Assembly (NCBI RefSeq): GCF_002209555.1
Contig: NZ_NJIF01000002.1
Coordinates: 1 to 64,000 of the forward strand
Length of the DNA stretch: 64,000 bases
Source of the DNA: Achromobacter insolitus
Lineage (GTDB): Bacteria > Pseudomonadota > Gammaproteobacteria > Burkholderiales > Burkholderiaceae_B
Direction: 5' to 3'
Below the pieces are notes generated by a model. It ran no database searches and had not been told where the DNA came from. It saw only the letters and a program-made list of their open reading frames with translations. Shown here in pieces: positions 44,281 to 53,370 of this stretch. Both the position numbers and the translations under genes were made by a program. Each line of letters opens with the position of its first letter. The stretch's first letter is position 1.

Positions 44281-45480
44281 ATGAAAACCATAGACGAAAT
44301 CGAACGCGCCCACGGCGACCTCACCGCGTTGCGACGGGATATTCATGCGCATCCCGAGCTGGCTTTCCAGGAGACGCGCACGTCCGCGCTGGTTGCGGAG
44401 CGCTTGCGCGGCTGGGGACTGGAAGTCCACACCGGGCTGGGGAAAACTGGTGTGGTCGGCGTTTTGCGCGCGGGGAGCGGCAAGAAGACTATAGGCCTGC
44501 GTGCCGACATGGATGCGCTGCCCATGCCCGAACACAATCGATTTGCCCACAAATCGACCATCAGTGGACGCATGCACGGCTGTGGCCACGATGGGCACAC
44601 GACCATGCTGCTGGGGGCGGCGCAGTACTTGTCCACGCATCGCGATTTCGATGGAACGGTGGTGTTCATCTTCCAGCCGGCCGAGGAAGGCGGCAACGCC
44701 GGCGCGCGTGCCATGATGCAGGACGGGCTGTTCGATAAATTCCCTTGCGATGCGGTATTCGGCATCCACAACATGCCTGGCATGCCGGTCAATCAGTTTG
44801 GGTTCCGTGCAGGGCCGACGATGGCCTCCAGCAATCGCTGGGACATCGTCATCAAGGGCGTGGGCGGCCATGCGGCGCAGCCGCATGCCTCGGTCGACCC
44901 CATCATCGTCGCGGCCGACATGGTGCATGCCTTGCAGACGGTGATTTCCCGCAGCAAGAATCCGCTGGAGCAGGCGGTGCTGTCGATCACGCAGATCCAC
45001 GCGGGCGATGCGTACAACGTGATTCCGGGCGAGGCCGTGCTACGCGGCACCGTGCGGACCTACTCGGTGGAGACCCTGGACAAGATCGAGGCGGATATGC
45101 GCCGCATCGCGACTACCTTGCCACAAGTCTACGGCGGCACGGGCGAACTGGATTTCGTTCGCGCATATCCGCCCCTGGTCAATTGGGAAAAGGAAACCGC
45201 CTTTGCCGCCCAAGTGGCCGAAGACGCGTTCGGCGCTGAAAACGTGCAGCGCGAAATGCCGCCTTTCATGGGCGCCGAGGACTTCTCTTTCTTCCTCGAG
45301 TCGGTGCCGGGAACATATCTGTTCCTGGGTAATGGCGATGGCGACCACCGCATGGAAACCTATCACGGCATGGGTCCATGCCAGCTCCACAACCCGAATT
45401 ACGACTTCAACGACGCCCTGCTGCCGGTGGGCGCAACTTATTGGGTGAAGCTGGTGCAGGCATTCTTGCCTAAGGCTTGA
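44281..45480 (+). CDS. M20 family amidohydrolase (hippurate hydrolase/N-acyl amino acid hydrolase type)
   Basis: 399-residue metallohydrolase that cleaves N-acyl amino acids or similar amides. Metal motifs are RRDIHAHPELAFQE, GLRADMDALPM, RMHGCGHDGHTTMLLGAA and FQPAEEGGNAGARAM; the dimerisation domain has the catalytic GVGGHAAQPHASVDPI; MGAEDFSFF and QLHNPNYDFND close the site. It follows the oligopeptide transporter by 97 nt and likely processes what it imports. The sequence TTATCCACA (44269-44277) sits 3 nt before the ATG, where a Shine-Dalgarno sequence would be expected; none is obvious. Confidence 0.92.
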   Translation: MKTIDEIERAHGDLTALRRDIHAHPELAFQETRTSALVAERLRGWGLEVHTGLGKTGVVGVLRAGSGKKTIGLRADMDALPMPEHNRFAHKSTISGRMHGCGHDGHTTMLLGAAQYLSTHRDFDGTVVFIFQPAEEGGNAGARAMMQDGLFDKFPCDAVFGIHNMPGMPVNQFGFRAGPTMASSNRWDIVIKGVGGHAAQPHASVDPIIVAADMVHALQTVISRSKNPLEQAVLSITQIHAGDAYNVIPGEAVLRGTVRTYSVETLDKIEADMRRIATTLPQVYGGTGELDFVRAYPPLVNWEKETAFAAQVAEDAFGAENVQREMPPFMGAEDFSFFLESVPGTYLFLGNGDGDHRMETYHGMGPCQLHNPNYDFNDALLPVGATYWVKLVQAFLPKA

Positions 45481-45500
45481 TCAGCGCAAGTCATTGATTT

Positions 45501-45536
45501 AAAAGGCGCGGACGCTCGGCGGTCCGCGCCTTTTTT
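45501..45536 (+). terminator. Terminator of the oligopeptide/M20 operon
   Basis: AAAAGGCGCGGAC and GTCCGCGCC arms with an 8-nt loop, followed by six T. Confidence 0.9.
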
Positions 45537-45550
45537 CATGCTGGAGGCCT

Positions 45551-45674
45551 GTTATGCACAGGCTGTCCACCTGCTATTCACCGGCTATCCACCGGGATAT
45601 CCCCTGACAATCCACCGCTTTTCCCTGGCTTGCCACCAGGCTTATCCCAAGACTTATCCACAGGCCTGGCACAG
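45551..45674 (+). repeat. Helically phased array of DnaA-box-like elements
   Basis: Eleven 9-bp elements related to TTATNCACA start at 45552, 45563, 45574, 45585, 45597, 45608, 45619, 45629, 45642, 45654 and 45665, with steps of 11, 11, 11, 12, 11, 11, 10, 13, 12 and 11 bp. The first (TTATGCACA) and tenth (TTATCCACA) match the DnaA consensus; those between share a C-T-A-T-C-C-A-C-C-like pattern. All point the same way. A short 63-codon frame crosses it, but an 11-bp period cannot reflect a protein repeat. It lies in the 387-bp gap between the M20 terminator and the taurine-type operon. Confidence 0.65.
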
Positions 45675-45867
45675 GCAGTTTCCGGTGCTCCGCGCATGGC
45701 GGGAGCCCCTCGCGCGGATAAGCTTATAGCTGCAATGCGATAGCGCGCCATATGACGCGCAGGCTTGAACAAAGGCCGAATAATTCGTTTGCGTAGGGGT
45801 TGCGCGTTTTCATAATGGATCGTTCCTGAGCCGGCCTGGCCGGCGGCATTCGCGCAAGGAGCGATCC

Positions 45868-46773
45868 ATGTCCCAGAGCAACGCGCTGCGCCGGTCCGAG
45901 GCGTATGCCGAACCCGCGACGCAAGATTTTTCGATTCGTCCGCTTGCAGCCGTGACGGGCGCTGAAATCGTCGGCATCGATCTGTCGCGCGAGCTGGCAC
46001 CAGCCGATTTCGCCAAGGTGCATCGCGCGCATCTGGATCACCACCTGCTGGTGTTCCGCGACCAGCGCATCACGCCGCAACAGCACATCGACTTCAGCCG
46101 CCGTTTCGGCCGGCTGATGATCCATGTGCTGCATCAGTTCCATCTGCCCGGGCACCCCGAAATCCTGATCGTCTCCAACATCGTTGAGGACGGCAAGCCT
46201 ATAGGGCTGGGCGACGCCGGCAAGTACTGGCATTCGGACATCTCGTACAAGGAATTGCCCAGCCTGGGCTCGCTGCTGCATGCGCAGGAACTACCCTCGC
46301 AAGGCGGCGACACGCTATTCGCCGACATGCATGTAGCGTACGACACCCTGCCCGCAGCCTTGCGCGATGCCATCGAGGGCAAGCGCGCCGTGCATTCCTA
46401 CCTGGCCAAATACGGGCAACTGCAAAAGGAAGGCGCCTGGCGCCCCAACCTCAGCGCGCAGCAGGTCGCGCAAGTGCAGGAGGTGGTGCATCCGGTGGTA
46501 CGGACGCACCCGGAAACGGGACGTCGCGCCCTGTTCGTGAGCGAAGGCTTCACGACACGCATTGTCGGCCTGCCTGACGACGAAAGCCGCCAGATCCTGG
46601 ACGAACTGTTCGCCCACAGCATCCGGTCCGAACACATCTACCGCCATCAGTGGCAGCCGCAAGACCTGGTCTTCTGGGACAACCGGTCGCTGATCCACCT
46701 GGCCGGCGGCACGCCGGATCACCTGCGCCGCAAGCTGTACCGCACCACGATCGAAGGCGACACGCCCTTTTGA
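45868..46773 (+). CDS. TauD/TfdA-family Fe(II)/2-oxoglutarate dioxygenase
   Basis: 301-residue dioxygenase that hydroxylates a sulfonate such as taurine, or a related anion, releasing sulfite in the TauD case. Iron ligands are H122 and D124 in YWHSDISY and H277 in DNRSLIHLAGG; the C-terminal RRKLYRTT holds the 2-oxoglutarate Arg. It is upstream of a sulfonate-type ABC importer in the same direction, so it likely attacks the imported compound. The gene order tauD-A-B-C differs from the E. coli tauABCD order. Confidence 0.88.
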   Translation: MSQSNALRRSEAYAEPATQDFSIRPLAAVTGAEIVGIDLSRELAPADFAKVHRAHLDHHLLVFRDQRITPQQHIDFSRRFGRLMIHVLHQFHLPGHPEILIVSNIVEDGKPIGLGDAGKYWHSDISYKELPSLGSLLHAQELPSQGGDTLFADMHVAYDTLPAALRDAIEGKRAVHSYLAKYGQLQKEGAWRPNLSAQQVAQVQEVVHPVVRTHPETGRRALFVSEGFTTRIVGLPDDESRQILDELFAHSIRSEHIYRHQWQPQDLVFWDNRSLIHLAGGTPDHLRRKLYRTTIEGDTPF

Positions 46774-46805
46774 CTTCGGGGCCGCCGCAATTTCGCGCAA
46801 ACCAA

Positions 46806-46814
46806 TTATCCACA
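46806..46814 (+). other. DnaA box just upstream of the sulfonate-binding protein gene
   Basis: Perfect TTATCCACA ending 9 nt before the ATG at 46824; part of the dispersed box set described in the findings. Confidence 0.55.
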
Positions 46815-46823
46815 GGGTACGCC

Positions 46824-47867
46824 ATGGGTTTTTCTTCCGCTCTACGTGATCGCTTGGTCCAGACCGCCACCGGCGCGGGCCTGGCGCTGATACTTGCCGT
46901 ACTGGCCCTGGCTTCGCCCACGCCAGCCATGGCCGAAGGCCGCATCCGCATTGCGGAGCAGTACGGCATCGTGTACTTGTTGTTGAACGTGGCGCGCGAC
47001 CAGCAGTTGATTGAAAAGCACGGCAAGGCCGAAGGTGTGGATATCTCGGTCGAATGGGCCAAGCTGTCTGGCGGCTCGGCCGTGAATGACGCGCTGTTGT
47101 CGGGCGCTGTGGATATCGCGGGGGCCGGCGTGGGGCCGCTGCTGACGATCTGGGACCGCACGCGCGGCAAGCAGAACGTGAAGGGCGTGGCTTCGTTGGG
47201 CAACTTCCCCTATTACCTGGTCAGCAACAATCCCAACGTCAAGACGATTGCGGATTTCACCGAAAAGGACCGGATCGCAGTGCCGGCGGTAGGCGTGTCG
47301 GTGCAATCGCGCGTGCTGCAGCTGGCATCCGCCAAACTGTGGGGCGATGCGCAGTTCAACAAGCTGGACAAGATATCCGTTGCCTTGCCACATCCGGATG
47401 CGGCAGCCGCCATCATCGCCGGCGGCACGGAAATCACGGGGCATTTCGGCAATCCGCCTTTCCAGGAGCAGGAGCTGGCCGAAAATCCCAAGGCGCGCAT
47501 CGTGCTCAATTCCTATGACGTGCTGGGCGGACCCAGCTCGTCGACGGTGCTGTTTGCGACCGAGAAATTCCGCAAGGACAATCCCAAGACCTACAAGGCG
47601 TTCCAGGCTGCGTTGAAGGAAGCTGCGCAATTCGCCGCCGCCAATCCCGAGCAGGCCGCGGACACCTATCTGCGCGTCACCGGCGCCAAGCTGGATCGCA
47701 ATTTCCTGATCAAGGTGATCAAGAACCCCGACGTGCAGTTCAAGCTGGAACCGCAGAATACCTATGCGCTGGCCGAGTTCATGCACAAGGTAGGCGCGAT
47801 CAAGAACGCGCCCGCAAGCTGGCGCGACTACTTCTTCGACGATCCCGTCACGGCGCAAGGCAGCTGA
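46824..47867 (+). CDS. Taurine/sulfonate/nitrate-type ABC substrate-binding protein
   Basis: 347-residue periplasmic binding protein. Signal peptide MGFSSALRDRLVQTATGAGL through ASPTPAMA precedes mature EGRIRIAEQYGIVYLLLNVA. The TauA/SsuA family fold shows in EWAKLSGGSAVNDALLSGAVDIAGAGVGPLL. ATG 46824 gives the signal peptide, so a longer upstream frame is rejected. The ligand is unproven; the neighbouring TauD-type dioxygenase suggests a sulfonate. Confidence 0.9.
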   Translation: MGFSSALRDRLVQTATGAGLALILAVLALASPTPAMAEGRIRIAEQYGIVYLLLNVARDQQLIEKHGKAEGVDISVEWAKLSGGSAVNDALLSGAVDIAGAGVGPLLTIWDRTRGKQNVKGVASLGNFPYYLVSNNPNVKTIADFTEKDRIAVPAVGVSVQSRVLQLASAKLWGDAQFNKLDKISVALPHPDAAAAIIAGGTEITGHFGNPPFQEQELAENPKARIVLNSYDVLGGPSSSTVLFATEKFRKDNPKTYKAFQAALKEAAQFAAANPEQAADTYLRVTGAKLDRNFLIKVIKNPDVQFKLEPQNTYALAEFMHKVGAIKNAPASWRDYFFDDPVTAQGS

Positions 47868-47868
47868 G

Positions 47869-48702
47869 ATGGGACTGAGCGCCGCCGCCCCTGTGGATAA
47901 CACCGAAAAGGCCACGCCTTTGCTGGCTGTGGATAAGGTGTCGATCGAATACAAGACGCGCGAACGGCGCGTGCGTGCCACGCATCAGGTCAGTTTCGAG
48001 GTACATGATGCGGAGCGATTCATCCTGCTGGGTGCATCCGGCTGCGGCAAGTCCACGCTGCTCAAGGCGGTTGCGGGCTTCATCGACCCGACCGAAGGCC
48101 GCATCGCCCTCGATGGCAAGCCTGTGCGCGGACCCGGGCCCGACCGCATCGTGGTGTTCCAGGAATTCGACCAATTGCCACCGTGGAAAACGCTGCGCCA
48201 GAACGTGGCTTTTCCGCTCGTGGCCTCGCGCAAGCTGGGACGGCGCGAGGCGGACGAGCGCGCGATGCACTACTTGGAGAAGGTAGGCCTGTCTGCATTT
48301 GCCGATGCCTATCCGCACACCTTGTCGGGCGGCATGAAGCAGCGCGTGGCCATTGCGCGCGCGCTGGCGATGCAGCCGCGCGTATTGCTGATGGACGAAC
48401 CCTTCGCTGCGCTCGATGCACTGACCCGGCGGCGCATGCAGGAAGAGTTGCTGGCGCTATGGGAAGAGGTGCGCTTTACGCTGCTCTTTGTCACCCATTC
48501 GATCGAAGAGGCCCTGGTGCTGGGCAGTCGAGTGCTGCTGCTGTCGCCGCATCCCGGACGTGTGCGCGCGGAGCTGAATGCTCATGCCTTCGGGCTGCAT
48601 AGCCAGGGCTCGGCGGCCTTCCAGTCGGCTGCCAGACGCATCCACGACCTGCTGTTCGACACGGCGCCGGCGGAGCAAGCAGCCGAACGTGCCGCGGCCT
48701 GA
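47869..48702 (+). CDS. Taurine/sulfonate-type ABC ATP-binding protein
   Basis: 277-residue ATPase of the TauB/SsuB class. Walker [29 protein letters not shown], signature LSGGMKQRVAIARAL, Walker B LLMDEPFAALD, VTHSIEEAL. It starts one base after the previous stop. Two perfect DnaA boxes fall in its first 25 codons (47892-47900 and 47928-47936, both TGTGGATAA as written). Confidence 0.93.
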   Translation: MGLSAAAPVDNTEKATPLLAVDKVSIEYKTRERRVRATHQVSFEVHDAERFILLGASGCGKSTLLKAVAGFIDPTEGRIALDGKPVRGPGPDRIVVFQEFDQLPPWKTLRQNVAFPLVASRKLGRREADERAMHYLEKVGLSAFADAYPHTLSGGMKQRVAIARALAMQPRVLLMDEPFAALDALTRRRMQEELLALWEEVRFTLLFVTHSIEEALVLGSRVLLLSPHPGRVRAELNAHAFGLHSQGSAAFQSAARRIHDLLFDTAPAEQAAERAAA

Positions 48703-48713
48703 GGGATAGACGC

Positions 48714-49592
48714 ATGAGCAATGCTTACGTGGGCGCCGTGCCCGTCCGCCCCGAAGCCGAGTACGAACTGCCGCCGTTGCCGCCGCAGGCCGCCGAGACG
48801 CCCCTGCCCTGGCACGAGCGCCTATGGCAACACGCCGGCCTGCGCAAGCTGGCGATACTGGCGTTGCTGGCCGCCATCTGGGAGTTGGCGGCGCGCTACA
48901 CCGATAACGATCTTCTGCTGCCCAGCGCATCGCAAACCGCTGTGGCCTTCGTGCAGGGGATCGCCGGCGGCGAGTTGCTGGCGCGGGCCGGCCAATCATT
49001 GCGTGTATTGGCGCAAGGCTATGCGGCGGGCGTGGCACTGGCCTTCGTGCTGACCACGCTAGCGGTGTCGACGCGCTTCGGACGCGATCTGCTGTCTACG
49101 CTGACCGCCATGTTCAATCCGCTGCCCGCGATCGCGCTATTGCCGCTGGCGTTGCTGTGGTTCGGCCTCGGTGAAGGCAGCCTGGTGTTCGTGCTGATCC
49201 ACTCGGTGTTGTGGGCATTGGCGCTGAATACGTATGCGGGTTTTCTGGGGGTATCGGAGACCCTGCGCATGGCGGGCCGCAATTACGGTTTGAGCGGCTT
49301 GCGCTATGTGCTGCAGATACTTGTGCCTGCGGCGCTGCCGGCCATCCTGGCGGGGCTGAGGATAGGGTGGGCGTTTGCGTGGCGTACGCTAATCGCGGCG
49401 GAACTGGTGTTTGGGGCTTCCAGCGGCAAGGGCGGACTGGGCTGGTACATCTTCCAGAACCGCAACGAGTTATACACAGATCGTGTGTTCGCGGGTCTGG
49501 CGGCCGTGGTGATCATTGGCCTGCTTGTGGAAAACCTGGTGTTCGACACCGTTGAGCGTTTCACGGTCAGGCGTTGGGGCATGCAGCGCTGA
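48714..49592 (+). CDS. Taurine/sulfonate-type ABC permease
   Basis: 292-residue permease of the TauC/SsuC class with six helices after a proline-rich cytoplasmic N terminus. NPLPAIALLPLALLWFGLGEGS and the EAA-type loop LRMAGRNYGLSGLRYVLQILVP are family features. Last gene of the operon. Confidence 0.92.
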   Translation: MSNAYVGAVPVRPEAEYELPPLPPQAAETPLPWHERLWQHAGLRKLAILALLAAIWELAARYTDNDLLLPSASQTAVAFVQGIAGGELLARAGQSLRVLAQGYAAGVALAFVLTTLAVSTRFGRDLLSTLTAMFNPLPAIALLPLALLWFGLGEGSLVFVLIHSVLWALALNTYAGFLGVSETLRMAGRNYGLSGLRYVLQILVPAALPAILAGLRIGWAFAWRTLIAAELVFGASSGKGGLGWYIFQNRNELYTDRVFAGLAAVVIIGLLVENLVFDTVERFTVRRWGMQR

Positions 49593-49624
49593 TTCTTCGC
49601 TGCAGCGGCATCGCATCAACGAAA

Positions 49625-49648
49625 AAGGCGGCCCTTGCGGGCCGCCTT
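49625..49648 (-). terminator. Terminator between the sulfonate operon and katA
   Basis: AAGGCGGCCC, TTGC loop, GGGCCGCCTT, with a T-run on the reverse strand; it ends the catalase transcript and may stop the sulfonate operon as well. Confidence 0.8.
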
Positions 49649-49668
49649 GCTCATGATGTAGTCGCGGA

Positions 49669-51114
49669 CTACAGCTTCAGTCCAAGCGCCTTGGCTACCC
49701 CGGCGGCATAGGCCGGATCGGCCTTGCGGAAGTGTTCCAGCTGTCGACGCTGGATCTCTTCGGGCACGCCCGCCATGTGGCGGCCAATGTTGCCGAACAG
49801 CAACTCCTGCTGTGCCGGCGTCATCAGGCGGAATAGCGCACCCGGCTGCGAGTAGTAATCATCATCCACGCGATGGTTCCAGCGCGCCGCGGCCTGGCCG
49901 TCCAAGGCCAGCGGCGGCTCGCCTGCCGACGGTGTTTCCTTCCATTCGCCGAAGCTGTTTGGCTCGTAGTTCAGCGTCGCTCCTGCGTTGCCGTCGACGC
50001 GGCCGGCGCCATCGCGGTGAAAGCTGTGGAACGGGCAGCGTGGCGCGTTCACCGGGATCTGGTGGTGATTGATGCCCAACCGGTAGCGGTGCGTGTCGCC
50101 ATACGAGAACAGACGGCCTTGCAGCATCTTGTCCGGTGAGAAGCCAATGCCCGGGACGACGTTGGCGGGCGTGAAGGCCGCCTGCTCTACTTCCGCGAAA
50201 TAGTTTTCGGGGTTCTTGTTCAGCTCCAGGACCCCCACTTCGATCAGCGGGTAGTCGCCGTGCGGCCAGACTTTGGTGAGGTCGAACGGGTTGATGTGGT
50301 AGGTCGCGGCTTCGGCCTCGGGCATGATCTGCACCTTCAGCGTCCACTTGGGGAAATTGCCCTTCTCGATGTTTTCGAACAGGTCGCGCTGCGAGCTTTC
50401 GCGGTCATGGGCGACCACTTGCGCGGCTTCCTCGTCGGTCAGACAGGCGATGCCTTGCTGCGACTTGAAGTGGAACTTCACGTAGAAGCGCTCTCCGTCC
50501 TTGTTGATGAAGCTGAACGTGTGCGATCCGAAGCCGTGTTGCTGGCGCAAGTTGGCGGGAATGCCGCGGTCGCTCATCAGTGTCGTGACCTGATGCAGCG
50601 ATTCGGGGTTGAGCGACCAGAAGTCCCAGGCGGCGGTGGCGCTGCGCAGGTTGGTCTTGGGGTCGCGCTTCTGCGTATGGATGAAGTCCGGGAATTTCAG
50701 CGGATCGCGGATGAAGAACACCGGCGTGTTGTTGCCCACCAGGTCCCAGTTGCCTTCCTCGGTGTAGAACTTGATGGCAAAGCCACGCACGTCGCGTTCG
50801 GCGTCCGCCGCGCCGCGTTCGCCGGCCACGGTGGAAAAGCGCAGGAACAGCGGAGTCTGCTTGCCAACCTGGGAAAAGAGGCTGGCACGGGTGTAGCGGG
50901 AGATATCGTGGGTAACGGTAAAGGTGCCGTAGGCGCCGGAGCCCTTGGCATGCACGACGCGTTCGGGGATGCGTTCACGATCGAAGTGGGCGAGCTTTTC
51001 AATCAGCCAGAAGTCTTCCAACAGCGCCGGGCCGCGGGGGCCTGCGGTCAGCGTGTTGTTGTTGTCGGCCACGGGCGCGCCTGCGGCGGTGGTCAGATGC
51101 TTCTTATCGGTCAT
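49669..51114 (-). CDS. katA: Monofunctional heme catalase KatA
   Basis: 481-residue small-subunit catalase that decomposes hydrogen peroxide. The distal His is in [13 protein letters not shown], the distal Asn in [12 protein letters not shown], and the proximal heme-ligand Tyr in [17 protein letters not shown] 51114 gives [18 protein letters not shown], the usual start; the frame extends upstream without family similarity. It stands alone between the sulfonate operon and yidC. Confidence 0.95.
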   Translation of the reverse strand: MTDKKHLTTAAGAPVADNNNTLTAGPRGPALLEDFWLIEKLAHFDRERIPERVVHAKGSGAYGTFTVTHDISRYTRASLFSQVGKQTPLFLRFSTVAGERGAADAERDVRGFAIKFYTEEGNWDLVGNNTPVFFIRDPLKFPDFIHTQKRDPKTNLRSATAAWDFWSLNPESLHQVTTLMSDRGIPANLRQQHGFGSHTFSFINKDGERFYVKFHFKSQQGIACLTDEEAAQVVAHDRESSQRDLFENIEKGNFPKWTLKVQIMPEAEAATYHINPFDLTKVWPHGDYPLIEVGVLELNKNPENYFAEVEQAAFTPANVVPGIGFSPDKMLQGRLFSYGDTHRYRLGINHHQIPVNAPRCPFHSFHRDGAGRVDGNAGATLNYEPNSFGEWKETPSAGEPPLALDGQAAARWNHRVDDDYYSQPGALFRLMTPAQQELLFGNIGRHMAGVPEEIQRRQLEHFRKADPAYAAGVAKALGLKL

Positions 51115-51227
51115 AGCACACTCCCTATGAAATACCTGGAATGCGGGGTCCGCACTGGACCCGCGCTGTGTCTGGGACAGCCCCGGCATTGCCGGCCAAG
51201 GGGCTATCTCCGACACATCATAGGGGT

Positions 51228-51290
51228 CTTGTCTTACTATGTGAAGTTGATTGATTCACAAAAATTGATAAATAATAACTATCACGAACG
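51228..51290 (-). promoter_or_regulatory. katA upstream region with a possible OxyR half-site
   Basis: An AT-rich stretch upstream of katA. On the reverse strand ATAGTTATTATTTATC resembles one half of the OxyR pattern ATAG-n7-CTAT (one change), and TGTGAA-n9-TTCACA is an inverted repeat nearby. The second OxyR half is poor. Control by OxyR is likely from the gene's function but is only weakly shown here. Confidence 0.4.
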
Positions 51291-51326
51291 CTTGGAATGG
51301 ACCTGAAACCGGGGCGCGGGCGAAAA

Positions 51327-51354
51327 AAAACCGGTCCGCATGGGACCGGTTTTT
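51327..51354 (-). terminator. Terminator of the rpmH-yidC transcript
   Basis: AAAACCGGTCC / GGACCGGTTTT with a short loop and T-runs on both sides, 16 nt after the yidC stop; probably works both ways. Confidence 0.85.
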
Positions 51355-51369
51355 CGCAGGAAGCGGATA

Positions 51370-53049
51370 TCAGCGGTTGGCCGCGGCTTCCGCCTTGCGC
51401 TGCATGGCGCGCGTGATGGACCACTGCTGCGCGATCGACAGGATGTTGTTGACGCACCAGTAGAGCACCAGACCGGCCGGGAAGAAGAACATCATCCCGC
51501 CGAACACCAGGGGCATGATCATCATGACCTTGGCCTGGACGGGGTCCGGGGGCGTCGGGTTCAGTTTGATCTGCAGGAACATGGTGGCCATCATGATGGC
51601 GGGCAGAATGAAGAACGGGTCGCGGATCGACAGGTCATGCACCCACAAGATCCACGGCGCGCCGCGCATTTCCACGCTGGCCAGCAGCACCCAGTACAGC
51701 GAGATGAACACCGGGATCTGCACCACCATGGGCAAGCAGCCACCCAGCGGATTGATCTTCTCGGTGCGGTACATCTCCATCATGGCCGCATTGAGTTTCT
51801 GCTTGTCGTCGCCGTACTTTTCCTTGAGCGCTTGCAGGCGCGGAGCCACCTGCTTCATGCGAGCCATGGAGCGGTAGCTGGCGGCGGCCAAGGGGTAGAA
51901 CACGGCCTTGATCAGCACGGTCAGCGCCACGATGGTCCAGCCCCAGTTGCCCAGGATGGAGTGCAGCCACGTCATCAGCTTGAACAGCGGCTTGGCGATG
52001 ATGGTCAGCCAGCCGTAGTCGACCACCAGCTCCAGGCCGGGGGCCAGGGCCGCCATGGCCTTCTGGTCTTGCGGGCCGACCCACAGGTGCGAATCGACGC
52101 GCGTGGCCGCGCCAGGGGCGATCTCGCCTACGGCTTCGATGCTGCGAGCGGCGTACAGGTTCTTTTGCACTTCCAGCAGCTCATTGGTGCGCTGCTTGCC
52201 TTGCGGGGGTACCCAGGCGGTGGCGAAATAGTGCTGGACCACGGCGATCCAGCCGTTATCCGATTGCTTGATGTAGCTGGCCTTCTTCTTCTCGATGTCG
52301 CTGAAGGTGATCTTCTGGAACTTGTCCTGTTCCGAGTAGACGGCGAAACCGGTGAACGTGTGATAGAAGCTGGACGTGTCGGCCGGGTCGTTGCCGTCGC
52401 GTTCAAGCTGCAGGTACAGGGCGGGCGACACCGGCGCGGCGCCGACGTTGGCCAGGTCGTGGCGCACGTCGATGTCATAGCGGCCGCGGTGCAGGGTAAA
52501 GGTCTTGGTGACCTTCACGCCGCCCGATTCGCCTTCGAAGGCCACCACGAGGTTGTCGCCGGACAGCTGGCGATCCGAGGACACGACGCGGAAAGGCGTC
52601 TGGTGCGTGGGGAAGCTCTGGCCGTTGGGGGCGCCGACCACGCCGGTCTGCACCACGTAGTTCAGGCCGGCGGCGCGGTCGAGCAGGACCGTGGGCTTGT
52701 CGGGCTGGCCGGTGGCCGGGTACTTCAGCAGTTCGGCACGCACCAGCTGGGCGCCCATGGTGTCGAAAGTCAGGCGCAGCACATCGGTCGTGACGACGAC
52801 TTCTTCCGAGCGCGCCGCAGCAGCGGGCGCGGCGGCGCCGGGCACCGCGGACGGAGTGGCCGTTGCAGGCACGGGCGCGTTGGGCACCGAGGGCGTCGCG
52901 TTGTTCGCGGCGGCTTGCGGTTCGCTCGTGGTGGCGGCCGGCGTGGGGCCGAACAGCGACGGCTTGCCGTTATGGATCTGCCAGTTGTTCCATAGGAGCA
53001 ACAGCGAGAAGGAAAAAATCATCCAGAGGACGGTTCGTCGGATATCCAT
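51370..53049 (-). CDS. yidC: Membrane protein insertase YidC
   Basis: 559-residue insertase. The N-terminal helix is RRTVLWMIFSFSLLLLWNNW, followed by an Ala/Pro-rich linker and the large periplasmic domain. The conserved insertase core begins near 350 with the helix GWTIVALTVLIKAVFYPLAA and includes the cytoplasmic loop MKQVAPRLQALKEKYGDDKQ and GGCLPMVVQIPVFISLYWVL. It ends with VNNILSIAQQWSITRAMQRK. Follows yidD as in most bacteria; mnmE is not next to it. Confidence 0.97.
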   Translation of the reverse strand: MDIRRTVLWMIFSFSLLLLWNNWQIHNGKPSLFGPTPAATTSEPQAAANNATPSVPNAPVPATATPSAVPGAAAPAAAARSEEVVVTTDVLRLTFDTMGAQLVRAELLKYPATGQPDKPTVLLDRAAGLNYVVQTGVVGAPNGQSFPTHQTPFRVVSSDRQLSGDNLVVAFEGESGGVKVTKTFTLHRGRYDIDVRHDLANVGAAPVSPALYLQLERDGNDPADTSSFYHTFTGFAVYSEQDKFQKITFSDIEKKKASYIKQSDNGWIAVVQHYFATAWVPPQGKQRTNELLEVQKNLYAARSIEAVGEIAPGAATRVDSHLWVGPQDQKAMAALAPGLELVVDYGWLTIIAKPLFKLMTWLHSILGNWGWTIVALTVLIKAVFYPLAAASYRSMARMKQVAPRLQALKEKYGDDKQKLNAAMMEMYRTEKINPLGGCLPMVVQIPVFISLYWVLLASVEMRGAPWILWVHDLSIRDPFFILPAIMMATMFLQIKLNPTPPDPVQAKVMMIMPLVFGGMMFFFPAGLVLYWCVNNILSIAQQWSITRAMQRKAEAAANR

Positions 53050-53097
53050 GGTGCCTACTGAAGTGAATACGGGCCAGCAAAGCCCGCCAGTTTAGCG

Positions 53098-53370
53098 TCA
53101 ATCATGCTCGGTGCGGTGGCTGTGGGAACAGCACGAGGGGCCATTGGTTCCCTTGGCCGGCGGAACCGGATCCAATCCGCCGGGCGACCACGGGTGGCAG
53201 CGGCCAATGCGCCGGACTGCCAGCCAGAAGCCGCGCCAGGCGCCGTGGCGCTCGATCGCTTCGATCGCATACGCCGAGCAAGTCGGGGTAAAGCGGCATT
53301 GCCTGCCGATCCAGGGACTCAGGAAAAACCTGTAGAACCGGATCGGGGCAATGAGTAAAGCCTTGATCAT
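53098..53370 (-). CDS. yidD: Membrane protein insertion efficiency factor YidD
   Basis: 90-residue small membrane-associated protein. [29 protein letters not shown] and the [13 protein letters not shown] segment with its conserved cysteines define the family. Its start overlaps the rnpA end by 4 bp. Confidence 0.95.
   Translation of the reverse strand: MIKALLIAPIRFYRFFLSPWIGRQCRFTPTCSAYAIEAIERHGAWRGFWLAVRRIGRCHPWSPGGLDPVPPAKGTNGPSCCSHSHRTEHD

Noticed and set aside
45538-45729. A 63-codon frame across the phased array
   Set aside because: The repeat period of 11 bp is not a multiple of three and the frame has no clear ribosome binding site, so a coding origin of the repeat is unlikely.
38549-51369. 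Mobile element or genomic island between mnmE and yidC
   Set aside because: No integrase, transposase, terminal repeats or tRNA end were seen, and codon use looks like the rest; rearrangement is noted but mobility is not claimed.
51340-52995. 551-codon frame opposite yidC
   Set aside because: It is a composition shadow of yidC with no recognisable domain.
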